From contig NZ_SZVS01000002.1 of the NCBI RefSeq assembly GCF_007670255.1, positions 1-64,000 of the forward strand: a stretch of 64,000 bases of DNA, written 5' to 3'. The notes beneath the pieces are model-generated. The model was given only the letters and a program-made list of their open reading frames with translations, was not told where the DNA came from and did not search any database. Of the stretch, positions 17,850 through 27,015 are shown piece by piece; positions within the stretch are counted from its first letter, which is position 1; every line of letters starts with the position of its first letter. The translations under genes and the position numbers were made by a program. The stretch comes from Paenarthrobacter nicotinovorans. GTDB lineage: Bacteria; Actinomycetota; Actinomycetes; Actinomycetales; Micrococcaceae.

Positions 17850-18377
17850 TCAAAGCCTGCTGACGCGGTAGGCAAAGTTGGCATCCGACCCCGCCCCCAC
17901 GGTGATGGAAAGCACTGCGTCCTTGTCCAGCTGGACTACGCTGACCCGCGCGTTGGCGCATCCGAGGGTAAGGTCGATAAGTTCTGCCTCTCCCAGTTTC
18001 ACCGCGAACTTCACCCGGCGTGTACCCCGGCACGCCAAGGTCACCGCGTAGGTGCCACCCGGCAGCACCACTGTTTGCTCAGTCTTTGACTCGCCTGCGG
18101 CCAGATAGCCGTTGCTTGAATAAAACGACTGCCCCTGCGATTCGGGCAAGGACGCGGCCGCCCACTCATCCAGGGCCTGCCCGGTGACGGTTTCCAACAA
18201 GGCAGGATCCGGTGGCAGGACTACGTTCGCCGCGGTCGAGGTAGCGCTGGGCTCACCGCGACCGCCGTCCTCATACGTATATTCGCAAGCAGCCACGCTT
18301 CCGCAGAGCATCAAGAGTACGACGGCGGTCCTCGCCAGCCGCTGTACCGTTACGGAGGGAGCTGCCTTGCTGCCCAT
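17850..18377 (-). CDS. Lipoprotein, paralogue of the upstream neighbour
   Basis: 175 residues with a signal peptide (RLARTAVVLLMLCGSVAAC) and lipobox Cys31, so anchored on the outer face of the membrane. The C-terminal 80 residues contain VVLPGGTYAVTLACRGTRRV and LTLGCANARVSVVQL, with two conserved cysteines that could form a disulfide, ending in NFAYRVSRL. The same layout occurs in the next gene upstream, so the two arose by duplication. No family with known function recognised; a small extracellular beta-rich domain is likely. Confidence 0.78.
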   Translation of the reverse strand: MGSKAAPSVTVQRLARTAVVLLMLCGSVAACEYTYEDGGRGEPSATSTAANVVLPPDPALLETVTGQALDEWAAASLPESQGQSFYSSNGYLAAGESKTEQTVVLPGGTYAVTLACRGTRRVKFAVKLGEAELIDLTLGCANARVSVVQLDKDAVLSITVGAGSDANFAYRVSRL

Positions 18378-18439
18378 GAACTGACTTTACGCCGCTGCGG
18401 GCCCTGGCTGAAGGCCGCGTTGGCAGGGGTGGTGACGTT

Positions 18440-18883
18440 CTAGCTTGCTGCCGGTACCACGTGGTAAGCGAAGATCAAGGGCGCGTCCACACTGCTGGTC
18501 GAGATGCTCAACATACCCGTCGTCGGTACCTTGATTTTGACGACGTCCAAGCTTCCGTTGCAGGCTGCAGCGGCGTCGGTGATGTTCTTCCCGTCCGAAG
18601 AAACCGCAAAGTAGGCTTTGCCGCCGCCATCGCAGGCCATGGTCAGCGTGTAGTTTCCGGGCGGGACGTTGGCGGACTCCTTGACCAGCGGATCCCTGTT
18701 GAGAATTTTGCCCGAATCCTCCAGCACGGTGTTGCTGGCTGCGGGGAGTACTTTGCCTTTCCATGCGGGAACGTCCGCGTCCTGGATGTTGACCGGAGCC
18801 TGGCAAGCTGAGACCCCAAGAAGAGCCGCCGCGGAAAGGGCTACAAGGCCGGCAGCGCGCCCTGTGGAGGAGAAGTTGAGCAT
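18440..18883 (-). CDS. Lipoprotein, paralogue of the downstream neighbour
   Basis: 147 residues starting MLNFSSTGRA, signal peptide AGLVALSAAALLGVSAC with lipobox Cys27. The mature part has VPPGNYTLTMACDGGGKAYF and AAACNGSLDVVKI, ending PLIFAYHVV: the same order of motifs and cysteines as the gene at 17850. A longer frame to 18937 adds 18 residues with no signal character and is rejected. It lies 62 bases upstream of its paralogue on the same strand, so they are probably one transcript. It diverges from the methyltransferase gene. Confidence 0.78.
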   Translation of the reverse strand: MLNFSSTGRAAGLVALSAAALLGVSACQAPVNIQDADVPAWKGKVLPAASNTVLEDSGKILNRDPLVKESANVPPGNYTLTMACDGGGKAYFAVSSDGKNITDAAAACNGSLDVVKIKVPTTGMLSISTSSVDAPLIFAYHVVPAAS

Positions 18884-18977
18884 GAATCCAACGCTACCGG
18901 GTCCGGGAGGGCCTGATTGTCCACATAGCGCGGCCAAGGAACCCGCGGGCCGGGTGTGCCACCCCTACACTGGCAAG

Positions 18978-20627
18978 GTGACTGACACAGCTTCCTTGTT
19001 TACCGCCGGCTCCGTTGACGATGCTCCCCGCAGTGACCGGCCGGACCTCCTCCTGGCCCTCGCCGCGGATCTTCGTGCGATCTCCTACACCGTGGATGGA
19101 GTGGCGGAATTCCTGGGGGAGTCGGCCTCGCAGGCGTTGTCCCGGGACCAGCTGGTACCTGCGCTGTTGGCCAGTGAACGGCTGGCAGTCTCTGAAGACC
19201 CTGCCGTCCGCTCCCTGTCGACCATCGTCCGGCTGTGGCTGCTGGCGGTTCCGCAGACCGTCGCCGACGTCGATGCCGCACTTCCCGGAACCGGTTCCCG
19301 TGGCCTTTATGCTCTGGGGCTTGTAGTCCTCGATTCCGGGATGGTCCGCGCCAAAGTGGACCTTCGCCCTTATGGGTGGGACGCCAATGCCGACGGCAGT
19401 GGTGGCGCGGAACTCTGGGTGGCCAGTGATCTCGCTGCCCATCAGCAACCGGGGGTCCTGCGGCACGATCACGTCCTGGGGATTGGACGTGCGTCCACAA
19501 CGCTCGTCCAGACCACCATCCGGCAGCACACCGGACGGGCGCTGGACCTGGGGACCGGCTGCGGAATCCAGACCTTCCACCTCCTGCACCACTGCGAGCA
19601 TGTCACCGCGACTGACATCTCCGAGCGGGCGCTGGCCTTCACCCGCTTCAACCTGTTGCTCAACGCAGCGGAGCTGGATCTGGACCCGAACAACCTTGAG
19701 AGCCGCGTGAGCCTGAAGCTGGGTTCCTTGCTGGAGCCAGTGACCGGGGAATCTTTCGGCCTGGTGGTGTCCAACCCGCCGTTCGTGATCACGCCCCGGA
19801 CGGGTGGGGAATCCTCCGCTGACCAGTTCACGTACCGGGACGGCGGACTGCCCGGCGATGAGATCGTGGCATCCCTGGTGCAGACCCTCGCCTCCGTGCT
19901 GGAGCCCGGCGGCACTGCGCAGATGCTGGGCAACTGGGAGGTTGCTGCGGGGACTGACTGGAAGGATCGTCCCCAGGCCTGGCTCAAGGATTCCGGCCTG
20001 GATGCGTGGTTCATCCAGCGCGAGCAGGTGGGTCCTGAACAATATGCGGAAACCTGGTTGCAGGACGCCTCGCAGAACCGCGACGGCGAACACTACAAAG
20101 ACGCCTACGCCGCGTACCTCAACGACTTTGCGTCCAGGGATGTGGAGGGAATCGGCTTTGGCATGATCTGGCTGCGCCGCCCCGCGCCGGGCCACAGTGC
20201 AGTCATGAGCCGGTTCGAGGAGATCACTTACCCCATCGAACAGCCGGTCGGTCCACATCTGGGCGCTGCGGTAGAGCGGGCAGATTGGGTGGCCGCCAAC
20301 CCCATTCAAGAGGCACATCTGGTCGTGGCCGAGGACGTTACAGAGGAACGGCACCAGCGCCCGGGAGCCGAACACCCGGGAGTAATACTCCTACGACAGG
20401 GCGCCGGGCTGCGGAGAACCAATCTGCTGAGCACAGAACTGGCGGGTTTCGTCTCGGCTTGCGACGGACAACTGTCGGTCCGCCAAATTGTTTCCGCGTT
20501 GGTGGCTCTCCTGGGCGGTGACGAATCCTTCGACGAGGACGCTTTCCGTGAAGGTCTCCTCAACGAAGTCACCAACCTTGCCCTGGACGGTTTCCTGCTT
20601 CCCGACTCCGACGGGCCAAGCGCATGA
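18978..20627 (+). CDS. SAM-dependent methyltransferase, HemK/RsmC-like core with N- and C-terminal extensions
   Basis: 549 residues. The central Rossmann methyltransferase has SAM motif I ALDLGTGCGIQ (188-198), an acidic loop VTATDISERAL, and the catalytic NPPFVI (266-271), the signature for methylation of a planar amino group on an exocyclic N or glutamine, as in RsmC or PrmC. About 180 residues precede it and 150 follow (CDGQLSVRQIVSALVALLGG). The GTG at 18978 follows GGCAA. The substrate (rRNA, tRNA or protein) is unclear. The stop overlaps the next gene's start by four bases. Confidence 0.87.
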   Translation: MTDTASLFTAGSVDDAPRSDRPDLLLALAADLRAISYTVDGVAEFLGESASQALSRDQLVPALLASERLAVSEDPAVRSLSTIVRLWLLAVPQTVADVDAALPGTGSRGLYALGLVVLDSGMVRAKVDLRPYGWDANADGSGGAELWVASDLAAHQQPGVLRHDHVLGIGRASTTLVQTTIRQHTGRALDLGTGCGIQTFHLLHHCEHVTATDISERALAFTRFNLLLNAAELDLDPNNLESRVSLKLGSLLEPVTGESFGLVVSNPPFVITPRTGGESSADQFTYRDGGLPGDEIVASLVQTLASVLEPGGTAQMLGNWEVAAGTDWKDRPQAWLKDSGLDAWFIQREQVGPEQYAETWLQDASQNRDGEHYKDAYAAYLNDFASRDVEGIGFGMIWLRRPAPGHSAVMSRFEEITYPIEQPVGPHLGAAVERADWVAANPIQEAHLVVAEDVTEERHQRPGAEHPGVILLRQGAGLRRTNLLSTELAGFVSACDGQLSVRQIVSALVALLGGDESFDEDAFREGLLNEVTNLALDGFLLPDSDGPSA

Positions 20628-21334
20628 ATGGCCCGGACATGCGTCGTTCGTCCAAGACCGGCCCTCCTGTTAGTGACGCTGACTACACTGATGAAGTGAT
20701 TGCGAACAACGAGACATCCTCAACCCCAGGCGACCTTCCTCGGCGGAAGCGGGCAGAGAAGACGGTTGAGATCACCGACCCCAAGGCCATCCGCGCCCTC
20801 GCGCACGCTGCCCGTATTGAGGTCATCTCAGAGCTCTACGCCACTCAGGTCAGCCACACGGCCACTGAACTAGCTGCAAGGACGGGTCTCACCCCAAGCG
20901 CCATGAGCTACCACCTCCGGGCACTCCAGAAATGGGGCATCGTGGCTCCGGCGGAGAACTCCGGAGACGCACGCGAAAGGCGATGGAAAGCGGCCGGTAC
21001 GGACTTCACCATCTCGGGCGGCAGCGTTGCCAGCCCGGAGATCGCGGTGGTGGACCTCGAACTCGATGCCTTCCGGCGCCGTGCTTCGGCGTTTGCCAAA
21101 GCCAGGGGTGAGCGCCGGCAGAGGGGAGAAACGGCGGAGGAACCGGCAGCCGTGGTGCTCTCCAGCAATCTGTTGTACTTGACCAATCCGCAAAGGAAAG
21201 AGCTTGCGGACCGAATCCGGGAGGTCGTTCGCGAGTACGAACTTGAGGATCCCACCCGGATTCCCGAGGGCGCCGTCCGGATGGCAACGTTGTGGTCGAT
21301 GATCCCGGACGACCGCGTGGCACCGGGGCAGTAG
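20624..21334 (+). CDS. ArsR-like winged-helix transcriptional regulator
   Basis: 236 residues. The helix-turn-helix spans about residues 54-115: PKAIRALAHAARIEVISELY, then ATELAARTGLTPSAMSYHLR as recognition helix, and the wing RERRWKAAG. No metal-binding cysteines are seen. The C-terminal half (LDAFRRRASAFAKARGERRQ, LTNPQRKELADRIREVVREY) resembles effector or dimerisation regions of helix-turn-helix 20 proteins. The ATG at 20624 overlaps the methyltransferase stop; a GTG near 20696 would drop the low-complexity head. The target is unknown. Confidence 0.82.
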   Translation: MNGPDMRRSSKTGPPVSDADYTDEVIANNETSSTPGDLPRRKRAEKTVEITDPKAIRALAHAARIEVISELYATQVSHTATELAARTGLTPSAMSYHLRALQKWGIVAPAENSGDARERRWKAAGTDFTISGGSVASPEIAVVDLELDAFRRRASAFAKARGERRQRGETAEEPAAVVLSSNLLYLTNPQRKELADRIREVVREYELEDPTRIPEGAVRMATLWSMIPDDRVAPGQ

Positions 21335-21341
21335 CGCCATC

Positions 21342-21369
21342 CCAGGTCCCCGAAGGACCGCCTGGTTTT
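21342..21369 (+). terminator. Intrinsic terminator after the ArsR-like gene
   Basis: GGTCC/GGACC stem extended by CCA/TGG, followed directly by TTTT, eight bases past the stop codon and before the topA promoter region. Confidence 0.65.
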
Positions 21370-21458
21370 CCGGCCCAAAGCGCAGGATTCTGCAAACTAT
21401 GGTGAACTAGGCCAATATGGGCAGCAGCCCAATTACACATTTTTTCTGTAGGAGCACC

Positions 21459-24182
21459 GTGCCCAGCAAGGCAAAAACCGGCAAGAAACTCGTGATCGTG
21501 GAGTCTCCGGCCAAGAGCAAGACCATCGCCAAGTACCTTGGCGAGGGCTTCATCGTCGAGGCTTCCATCGGCCACATCCGTGACCTTCCGCAGCCCTCCG
21601 ACCTCCCTGCAGAACTGAAGAAGACCTCGCTGGGCAAGTTCGCCGTCGATATCGAAAACGACTTCAAGCCGTACTACGTCGTTTCCCCCGACAAGAAGAA
21701 AAAGGTTGCCGAACTCAAGGCCCAGCTGAAAGACGCTGACGCTCTCTACCTCGCAACCGATGGGGACCGCGAAGGCGAAGCCATCGCGTGGCACCTCATG
21801 GAGGTCCTGAAGCCCAAGGTTCCCGTTTACCGCATGACCTTTGGTGAAATTACCAAGGAAGCAATCCACAGGGCCATGGATAACCTGCGCGATGTCGACG
21901 GTGCGCTCGTTGATGCCCAGGAGACGCGTCGTATTCTTGACCGGCTCTATGGTTATGAGATTTCCCCGGTCCTGTGGCGCAAGGTTGCCCGGGGCCTCTC
22001 GGCTGGTCGAGTGCAGTCCGTGGTGACCCGCATGGTGGTGGACCGTGAACGCGAACGCATGGCGTTCCGCGCGGCTTCCTACTGGGACCTGACCGGTCAG
22101 TTCGGTGCGGGATCGGGCTCGTTCAAGGCAAAGCTTGCTGCGGTTGACGGCGCAAAGGTTGCCAGCGGCCGCGACTTCAACGACAACGGCCAATTGACGT
22201 CCTCCAACGTGGTCCACCTGAACGAGGAACGTGCCACGTCCTTGGCCGCTGGGCTGGAAAACGCAGATTTCCGTGTCCGCTCCGTCGATACCAAGCCGTA
22301 CACCCGCAGGCCGGCAGCTCCGTTCACCACCTCGACCTTGCAGCAGGAAGCAGGCCGCAAGCTGCGGTTCTCCTCCAAGAGCACCATGCAGATTGCGCAG
22401 CGTCTGTATGAAAACGGCTACATCACCTATATGCGTACGGACTCCTCGGCGCTGAGTGATGAAGCACTGACCGCGTCCCGCCGCCAGGCTGCTGAACTCT
22501 ATGGGCCCGAGTATGTGCCGCAAAGCCCGCGCGTCTATGCGAACAAGGCCGCCAACGCCCAGGAAGCACACGAGGCCATCCGTCCCGCCGGTGACTCCTT
22601 CCGTACGCCTGCCCAGGTTGCCAAACAGCTCAGCGGTGACGAGTTCCGCCTGTACGAGCTCATCTGGAAGCGCACGGTAGCCTCGCAGATGGCCGACGCC
22701 AAGGGTTCCACGGCTACGATCCGCCTGGGTGCAGTTGCCTCCGATGGGCGGGACGCAGAGTTCTCTGCCTCCGGTACTGTCATTACCTTCCCCGGCTTCC
22801 TGGCCGCCTACGAAGAGGGCAAGGACGAAAGCCGCGGCGACGACGATTCTGATGAAGCCCGCCGCCTGCCGAACGTTGCCAAGGATGATTCCCTGACGGC
22901 GTCGGACATCGTGGCTGTTGGTCACGAAACGTCCCCGCCCCCGCGTTACACCGAAGCTTCCCTCACCGCGGAGCTGGAAAAGCGCGGCATTGGCCGTCCG
23001 TCAACGTACGCGTCCACGATTTCCACCATCCAGGACCGCGGTTACGTCCGTAAGCAGGGCTCCGCCTTGGTTCCCAGCTGGATCGCGTTCTCGGTCATCC
23101 GCTTGCTGGAACAGCACTTCACGGACTACGTGGATTACGAATTCACGGCGGACATGGAAGGCGACCTGGACAAGATCGCCAACGGCCAGGCTGCCGGGAC
23201 CGAGTGGCTCAAGCACTTCTACTACGGTGAGGACGCCGATCCCGGCCTGCTCAGCATCGTCAACAACCTCGGCGAGATCGACGCGCGCGAGATCAACTCG
23301 GTTCCCATCGCTGAGGGCATCACCCTCCGAGTGGGCAAGTTCGGGCCGTACCTGGAAAGCTCCATCCCCACCGTCGATGAGAAGACAGGCGAAGTGGTTG
23401 AGTCCGCCCGCGCCAACGTCCCGGAAGAGCTTGCCCCCGACGAACTCACGGCGGAAAAAGCCAAAGAGCTGATGGAGACGGCCGCCCCCGAAGAACGTGT
23501 CCTGGGAACGGACCCCCACACCGGTCACACGGTGGTGGCCAAGAACGGCCGTTACGGTGCCTACGTCACCGAGATCATCCCGGAGATGACCGAAGAGGAA
23601 CTGGCCAACCAGCCGGTGGAGTACTACAAGAACGGCAAGCCGAAGCCCCCCAAGAAGCCGGTCAAGGCCAAGCCCCGCACGGGTTCCTTGTTCAAGTCCA
23701 TGACGGTGGACAGCGTGACCCTCGATGAGGCCCTGCAGCTCATGAGCCTTCCGCGGGTCCTGGGCGAGGACGCTGAGGGCAACCCCATCACTGTCCAGAA
23801 CGGCCGCTTTGGCCCGTACTTGAAGAAGGGTACGGACTCCCGCTCCATCGGATCCGAAGAGGAAATTTTCACGATCACCCTGGACCAGGCCCTGGAGATC
23901 TACTCGCAGCCGAAGCAGCGCGGCGCACGGGCGGCCGTGCCGCCGTTGGCTGAGTTCGGACCGGACCCCGTTTCGGAGAAGAACATCGTGGTGAAAGAAG
24001 GACGGTTCGGGCCCTACATCACCGACGGCGTCACGAATATCACTGTCCCGCGCTCAACGTCCCTTGAGGAACTGACCCGGGAACGCGCCGTCGAGCTTTT
24101 GGCCGAAAAGCGGGCCAAGGGACCGGTCAAACGGACCACTACACGCAAGGCACCTGCAAAGAAGGCAGCAGCCAAGAAGTAG
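21459..24182 (+). CDS. topA: DNA topoisomerase I
   Basis: Type IA topoisomerase relaxing negative supercoils; 907 residues. Toprim: IVESPAKSKTIAKYLG with Glu15, and DGDREGE (101-107). Catalytic Tyr324 in YITYMRTDSS. Instead of zinc ribbons the C-terminus has actinobacterial repeats: NGRYGAYV, NGRFGPYLKKG and EGRFGPYITDG, and then a Lys/Ala tail (RKAPAKKAAAKK) that in mycobacteria helps processivity. The GTG at 21459 has TAGGAG five bases before it and is chosen over an upstream ATG at 21417. Essential housekeeping gene. Confidence 0.97.
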   Translation: MPSKAKTGKKLVIVESPAKSKTIAKYLGEGFIVEASIGHIRDLPQPSDLPAELKKTSLGKFAVDIENDFKPYYVVSPDKKKKVAELKAQLKDADALYLATDGDREGEAIAWHLMEVLKPKVPVYRMTFGEITKEAIHRAMDNLRDVDGALVDAQETRRILDRLYGYEISPVLWRKVARGLSAGRVQSVVTRMVVDRERERMAFRAASYWDLTGQFGAGSGSFKAKLAAVDGAKVASGRDFNDNGQLTSSNVVHLNEERATSLAAGLENADFRVRSVDTKPYTRRPAAPFTTSTLQQEAGRKLRFSSKSTMQIAQRLYENGYITYMRTDSSALSDEALTASRRQAAELYGPEYVPQSPRVYANKAANAQEAHEAIRPAGDSFRTPAQVAKQLSGDEFRLYELIWKRTVASQMADAKGSTATIRLGAVASDGRDAEFSASGTVITFPGFLAAYEEGKDESRGDDDSDEARRLPNVAKDDSLTASDIVAVGHETSPPPRYTEASLTAELEKRGIGRPSTYASTISTIQDRGYVRKQGSALVPSWIAFSVIRLLEQHFTDYVDYEFTADMEGDLDKIANGQAAGTEWLKHFYYGEDADPGLLSIVNNLGEIDAREINSVPIAEGITLRVGKFGPYLESSIPTVDEKTGEVVESARANVPEELAPDELTAEKAKELMETAAPEERVLGTDPHTGHTVVAKNGRYGAYVTEIIPEMTEEELANQPVEYYKNGKPKPPKKPVKAKPRTGSLFKSMTVDSVTLDEALQLMSLPRVLGEDAEGNPITVQNGRFGPYLKKGTDSRSIGSEEEIFTITLDQALEIYSQPKQRGARAAVPPLAEFGPDPVSEKNIVVKEGRFGPYITDGVTNITVPRSTSLEELTRERAVELLAEKRAKGPVKRTTTRKAPAKKAAAKK

Positions 24183-24188
24183 TCGAGG

Positions 24189-24227
24189 GCCGGCCGGGGA
24201 GCATTCGCGAATTGCGCCCCGGCCGGC
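24189..24227 (+). terminator. Hairpin after topA
   Basis: Perfect 11-bp arms GCCGGCCGGGG/CCCCGGCCGGC seven bases past the topA stop. No T-tract follows, so termination is likely but may be factor-assisted. Confidence 0.5.
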
Positions 24228-24246
24228 ATCGTGGTCGAGTAGAACC

Positions 24247-24693
24247 ATGACTGAACAGACGGTTTCACCGGACAACCAACCTTTGAACGACCTCGAGGCG
24301 AAGCTCGCCATGGCCGACCAGCCGGATGCGAACCCCGTGGACGTCATCCTCGCGTTCCTGAACAACGAGGTCTACCTTGTCAGCTCGGAAGCTGTCGATG
24401 GTCCCGACTCCTCGGTTGAGCCGCTGGTGCTCTCGAACGCTGACGGACAACCCGTTTTGGCTGTCTTCAGCCACCCCAGCCGCGTTGACGAGCGCTTCCT
24501 CGAAGCCGCTCCGCACGTCCTGGGCACCATGGGTTCAGCGATCCTGGGCAATATCGGCGACGAGCTCGGCATGGTCATCAACCCGGGCAGCGAATTCGGC
24601 TTCGAAATCGATCCCGAGGGCATCGCCAATATCCGGCGTGACTTCAAGCGCGCCGACGAGGTGGATCAGGCGCAGGTGGATCAGGCGGAATAG
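24247..24693 (+). CDS. SseB-family N-terminal domain protein
   Basis: 148 residues resembling the SseB N-terminal domain: NNEVYLVSSEAVDGPDSSVE, VFSHPSRVDERFLEAAPHV and LGMVINPGSEFGFEIDPEGI match its strand-helix pattern. Such proteins are cytosolic and of unclear role; in enterobacteria SseB enhances serine sensitivity. No signal peptide. Lies between topA and the Ppx/GppA gene, 63 bases upstream of the latter. Confidence 0.75.
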   Translation: MTEQTVSPDNQPLNDLEAKLAMADQPDANPVDVILAFLNNEVYLVSSEAVDGPDSSVEPLVLSNADGQPVLAVFSHPSRVDERFLEAAPHVLGTMGSAILGNIGDELGMVINPGSEFGFEIDPEGIANIRRDFKRADEVDQAQVDQAE

Positions 24694-24771
24694 GAACCCG
24701 GCTTCCTTCCCGTTGGCGAAACGTCACTGCCAAGTTGCTTACCGGGCTTCGAATCGGTGAATAATGGCAGA

Positions 24772-25896
24772 ATGCGTCTTGGCGTTCTCGACATCGGGTC
24801 CAATACCGTCCACCTGCTTCTGGTGGATGCCCACCCTGGCGCGCGCCCGGTAGCTTTCGCTTCCCATAAGCGCCCGCTTTCCCTGGTGCAGTACCTCGAC
24901 GGTGACGGCAATATCAGCGACGCCGGCCAGCATGAGCTCATCGAATTTGTCTTGGAGGCCTGGGAGTTCGCTGCCAGCCACAAGGCAGAGGATCTCCTGG
25001 CTTTTTGTACCTCCGCCATCCGCGAGGCAACCAACGGCCCGGAGGTCCTGGCAAGGGTCAAGCATGAAACGACAGTGACCCTCCAGGAACTCACCGGCAG
25101 CGAAGAAGCATCCATGACCTTCTTCGCCGTCCGGCGTTGGTACGGCTGGGGTGCCGGCCCGATCCTGGACCTTGACATCGGTGGCGGCTCCTTCGAAATG
25201 GCGTACGGAACGGACGAGCTCCCCGAGTTCGCAACGTCGGTCCCGCTGGGGGCCAGCCGGTTGACGCGGGACTGGCTCCACGATGACCCTCCCAGCGCCA
25301 AGAGCGTCAAGGAACTGCGCCGCTACATCCGGTCCACGTTGAAACCAGTGGTCCGCGACTTCCACGACCTTGGCCGCGCCAACCTGGTGGCCGGAACCTC
25401 CAAGACGTTCCGCTCACTGGCCCGTATCGCCGGCGCCGCGCCGAGTGCTGCCGGTCCCTACGTGAAGCGCGAGCTTCATGCCGCAGATCTGGGCTTGTGG
25501 GCGCAGCGCATTTCCGCCATGACAGTCGCGGACAGGCTGTACTTGCCAGGTGTTTCGGAAGCGCGGGCGCGGCAGTTGCTGGCGGGTGCGCTGGTGGCTG
25601 AAGCTGCCCTTGAACTGTTCGAATTCCCGACCATGGAGATCTGCCCATGGGCTCTCCGGGAAGGCCTGATCCTGCGGCGACTGGATCAGCTGGTCTTCGA
25701 AGAGGCCTTGGATCCCGCTCCCCATGTGGGAAAGAGGAAGAAGAAGGACAAGTCCAAGAAGAAAGCTGCCAAGGAGAGCAGCCCAACCCCAGATAGTGAT
25801 GAATCCCAGCCGGATGTGAAAGAGTTTCCGGTCCCGGTAAATACCCCTGCCCCTTCCCCCATACCAGCCCCCGCGGCAGGCGGGCTGGCCTCCTGA
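24772..25896 (+). CDS. Ppx/GppA-family exopolyphosphatase/pppGpp phosphatase
   Basis: About 374 residues of the ASKHA fold. LGVLDIGSNTVHLLLVD is the first phosphate loop; FCTSAIREATN and LDLDIGGGSFEMAYG (second phosphate loop) follow. These enzymes hydrolyse polyphosphate or the gamma phosphate of pppGpp. The last 55 residues are a Lys-rich then Pro/Ser-rich tail (GKRKKKDKSKKKAAKE), an addition to the domain. ATG at 24772 matches the usual family N-terminus; GTG at 24757 adds five residues. The pairing with the isomerase and proC downstream is the same as in mycobacteria. Confidence 0.88.
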   Translation: MRLGVLDIGSNTVHLLLVDAHPGARPVAFASHKRPLSLVQYLDGDGNISDAGQHELIEFVLEAWEFAASHKAEDLLAFCTSAIREATNGPEVLARVKHETTVTLQELTGSEEASMTFFAVRRWYGWGAGPILDLDIGGGSFEMAYGTDELPEFATSVPLGASRLTRDWLHDDPPSAKSVKELRRYIRSTLKPVVRDFHDLGRANLVAGTSKTFRSLARIAGAAPSAAGPYVKRELHAADLGLWAQRISAMTVADRLYLPGVSEARARQLLAGALVAEAALELFEFPTMEICPWALREGLILRRLDQLVFEEALDPAPHVGKRKKKDKSKKKAAKESSPTPDSDESQPDVKEFPVPVNTPAPSPIPAPAAGGLAS

Positions 25897-25897
25897 G

Positions 25898-26731
25898 ATG
25901 AGCAACGACGTCGAACCTGAAGTGAATGACCGCCAGATCCCCGTGGCGCTTTCCAGCGCCTCCGTTTATCCCCTGAGCGTCCATGACGCCTTCGCTGTGG
26001 CCCAGGACCTGGGTTACGAGGGCGTTGAGGTGATGGTGACCAACAATGCCGTGAGCCAGGACCCTGCGGCCCTGATCCAGCTCAGCCACCGCTACAACCA
26101 GGAGATCGTGTCGATCCACGCCCCGACTTTGCTGTTGACCCAGCAGGTGTGGGGGACTGCGTGGAACAAGATCGAGCGGTCCTGCCAGATGGCCACCGAG
26201 GTGGGCTGCGACACTGTGGTGGTCCACCCTCCTTTCCGCTGGCAGTCCAACTATGCGGAGAACTTCGTTGAGGGCGTGCGTGAAATCGCCACCATGTACA
26301 AGGTCCGCATCGCGGTGGAGAACATGTACCCGTGGCGCGTGCGCGGACGTGAAGCGGTTGCCTACCTGCCGCACTGGGACCCGCTGGGGCAGGATTACGA
26401 CGACGTCACCTGGGACTTCTCGCACGCCGCCACTGCCGGGGCCAACAGTTTGGAAGCCATCAAAGCCCTGGGCAGCAAACTCCGGCACGTCCACCTGACC
26501 GACGGTTCGGGTTCGGGCAAGGACGAGCACCTGGTTCCAGGTACGGGGACCCAGCAATGCGCGGACGCTTTGCAGCATCTGGCGGCTTCGGGCTTCGACG
26601 GCGTGGTGGTGGCCGAGATTTCAACGCGCAAGGCAAAAGTGGCGGGGGAGCGGGAGGAAATGCTGGCCGAAACCCTGCGTTTCGCACGCCAACACCTCAC
26701 GGTTCCGCTGGTTCGCAGCACGGACCAGTAA
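25898..26731 (+). CDS. Sugar phosphate isomerase/epimerase-like TIM barrel protein
   Basis: 277 residues of the xylose isomerase-like/AP endonuclease 2 superfamily. VALSSASVYPLSVHDAFAVA begins the barrel; VSIHAPT, TVVVHPPFRW, IAVENMYPW, DFSHAATAG, HVHLTDGSG and VVAEISTR give the metal-binding His, Glu and Asp positions at successive strand ends. The substrate is unknown. Begins one base after the Ppx/GppA stop (TGAG ATG), so cotranscribed. Confidence 0.85.
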   Translation: MSNDVEPEVNDRQIPVALSSASVYPLSVHDAFAVAQDLGYEGVEVMVTNNAVSQDPAALIQLSHRYNQEIVSIHAPTLLLTQQVWGTAWNKIERSCQMATEVGCDTVVVHPPFRWQSNYAENFVEGVREIATMYKVRIAVENMYPWRVRGREAVAYLPHWDPLGQDYDDVTWDFSHAATAGANSLEAIKALGSKLRHVHLTDGSGSGKDEHLVPGTGTQQCADALQHLAASGFDGVVVAEISTRKAKVAGEREEMLAETLRFARQHLTVPLVRSTDQ

Positions 26732-26800
26732 CCCGCAGCACGGACCGGTAAGCCGAAACCGCGGGCTAAAGGCGCCGGTTAATGCCCGGTTAAAAGCGAA

Positions 26801-26854
26801 AGCACCGGCGGCCGAATCGGGAAATGGGGGAAAACCCGTCCGGCCACCGGTGCT
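26801..26854 (+). terminator. Stem-loop between isomerase and proC
   Basis: AGCACCGG/CCGGTGCT outer arms with a second GCCG/CGGC pairing inside, 70 bases past the isomerase stop. GC-rich; no T-run. Probably ends the Ppx-isomerase transcript. Confidence 0.45.
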
Positions 26855-26902
26855 GCTGGCGGACATCCCCATGCCCGCCTCATCACTCGCACCCTCAATG
26901 AG

Positions 26903-26918
26903 GTAACTACTAAGTTAC
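26903..26918. promoter_or_regulatory. Palindrome upstream of proC
   Basis: GTAACT-ACTA-AGTTAC, perfect 6-bp arms, about 100 bases upstream of the proC start in the otherwise featureless 284-base gap. An operator is possible; no regulator is identified. Confidence 0.35.
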
Positions 26919-27015
26919 GGACCGTGCATGAGTGCTGCCTGCAATAACCTTGGGAACAAGCTGTGAATCCGGAACCCATTCGACCCCGTCCGAGCTCAAC
27001 TGCAATGATGGAGCC

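Noticed and set aside
21006-22925. 639-codon open frame on the minus strand
   Set aside because: Antisense to topA, whose motifs are intact.
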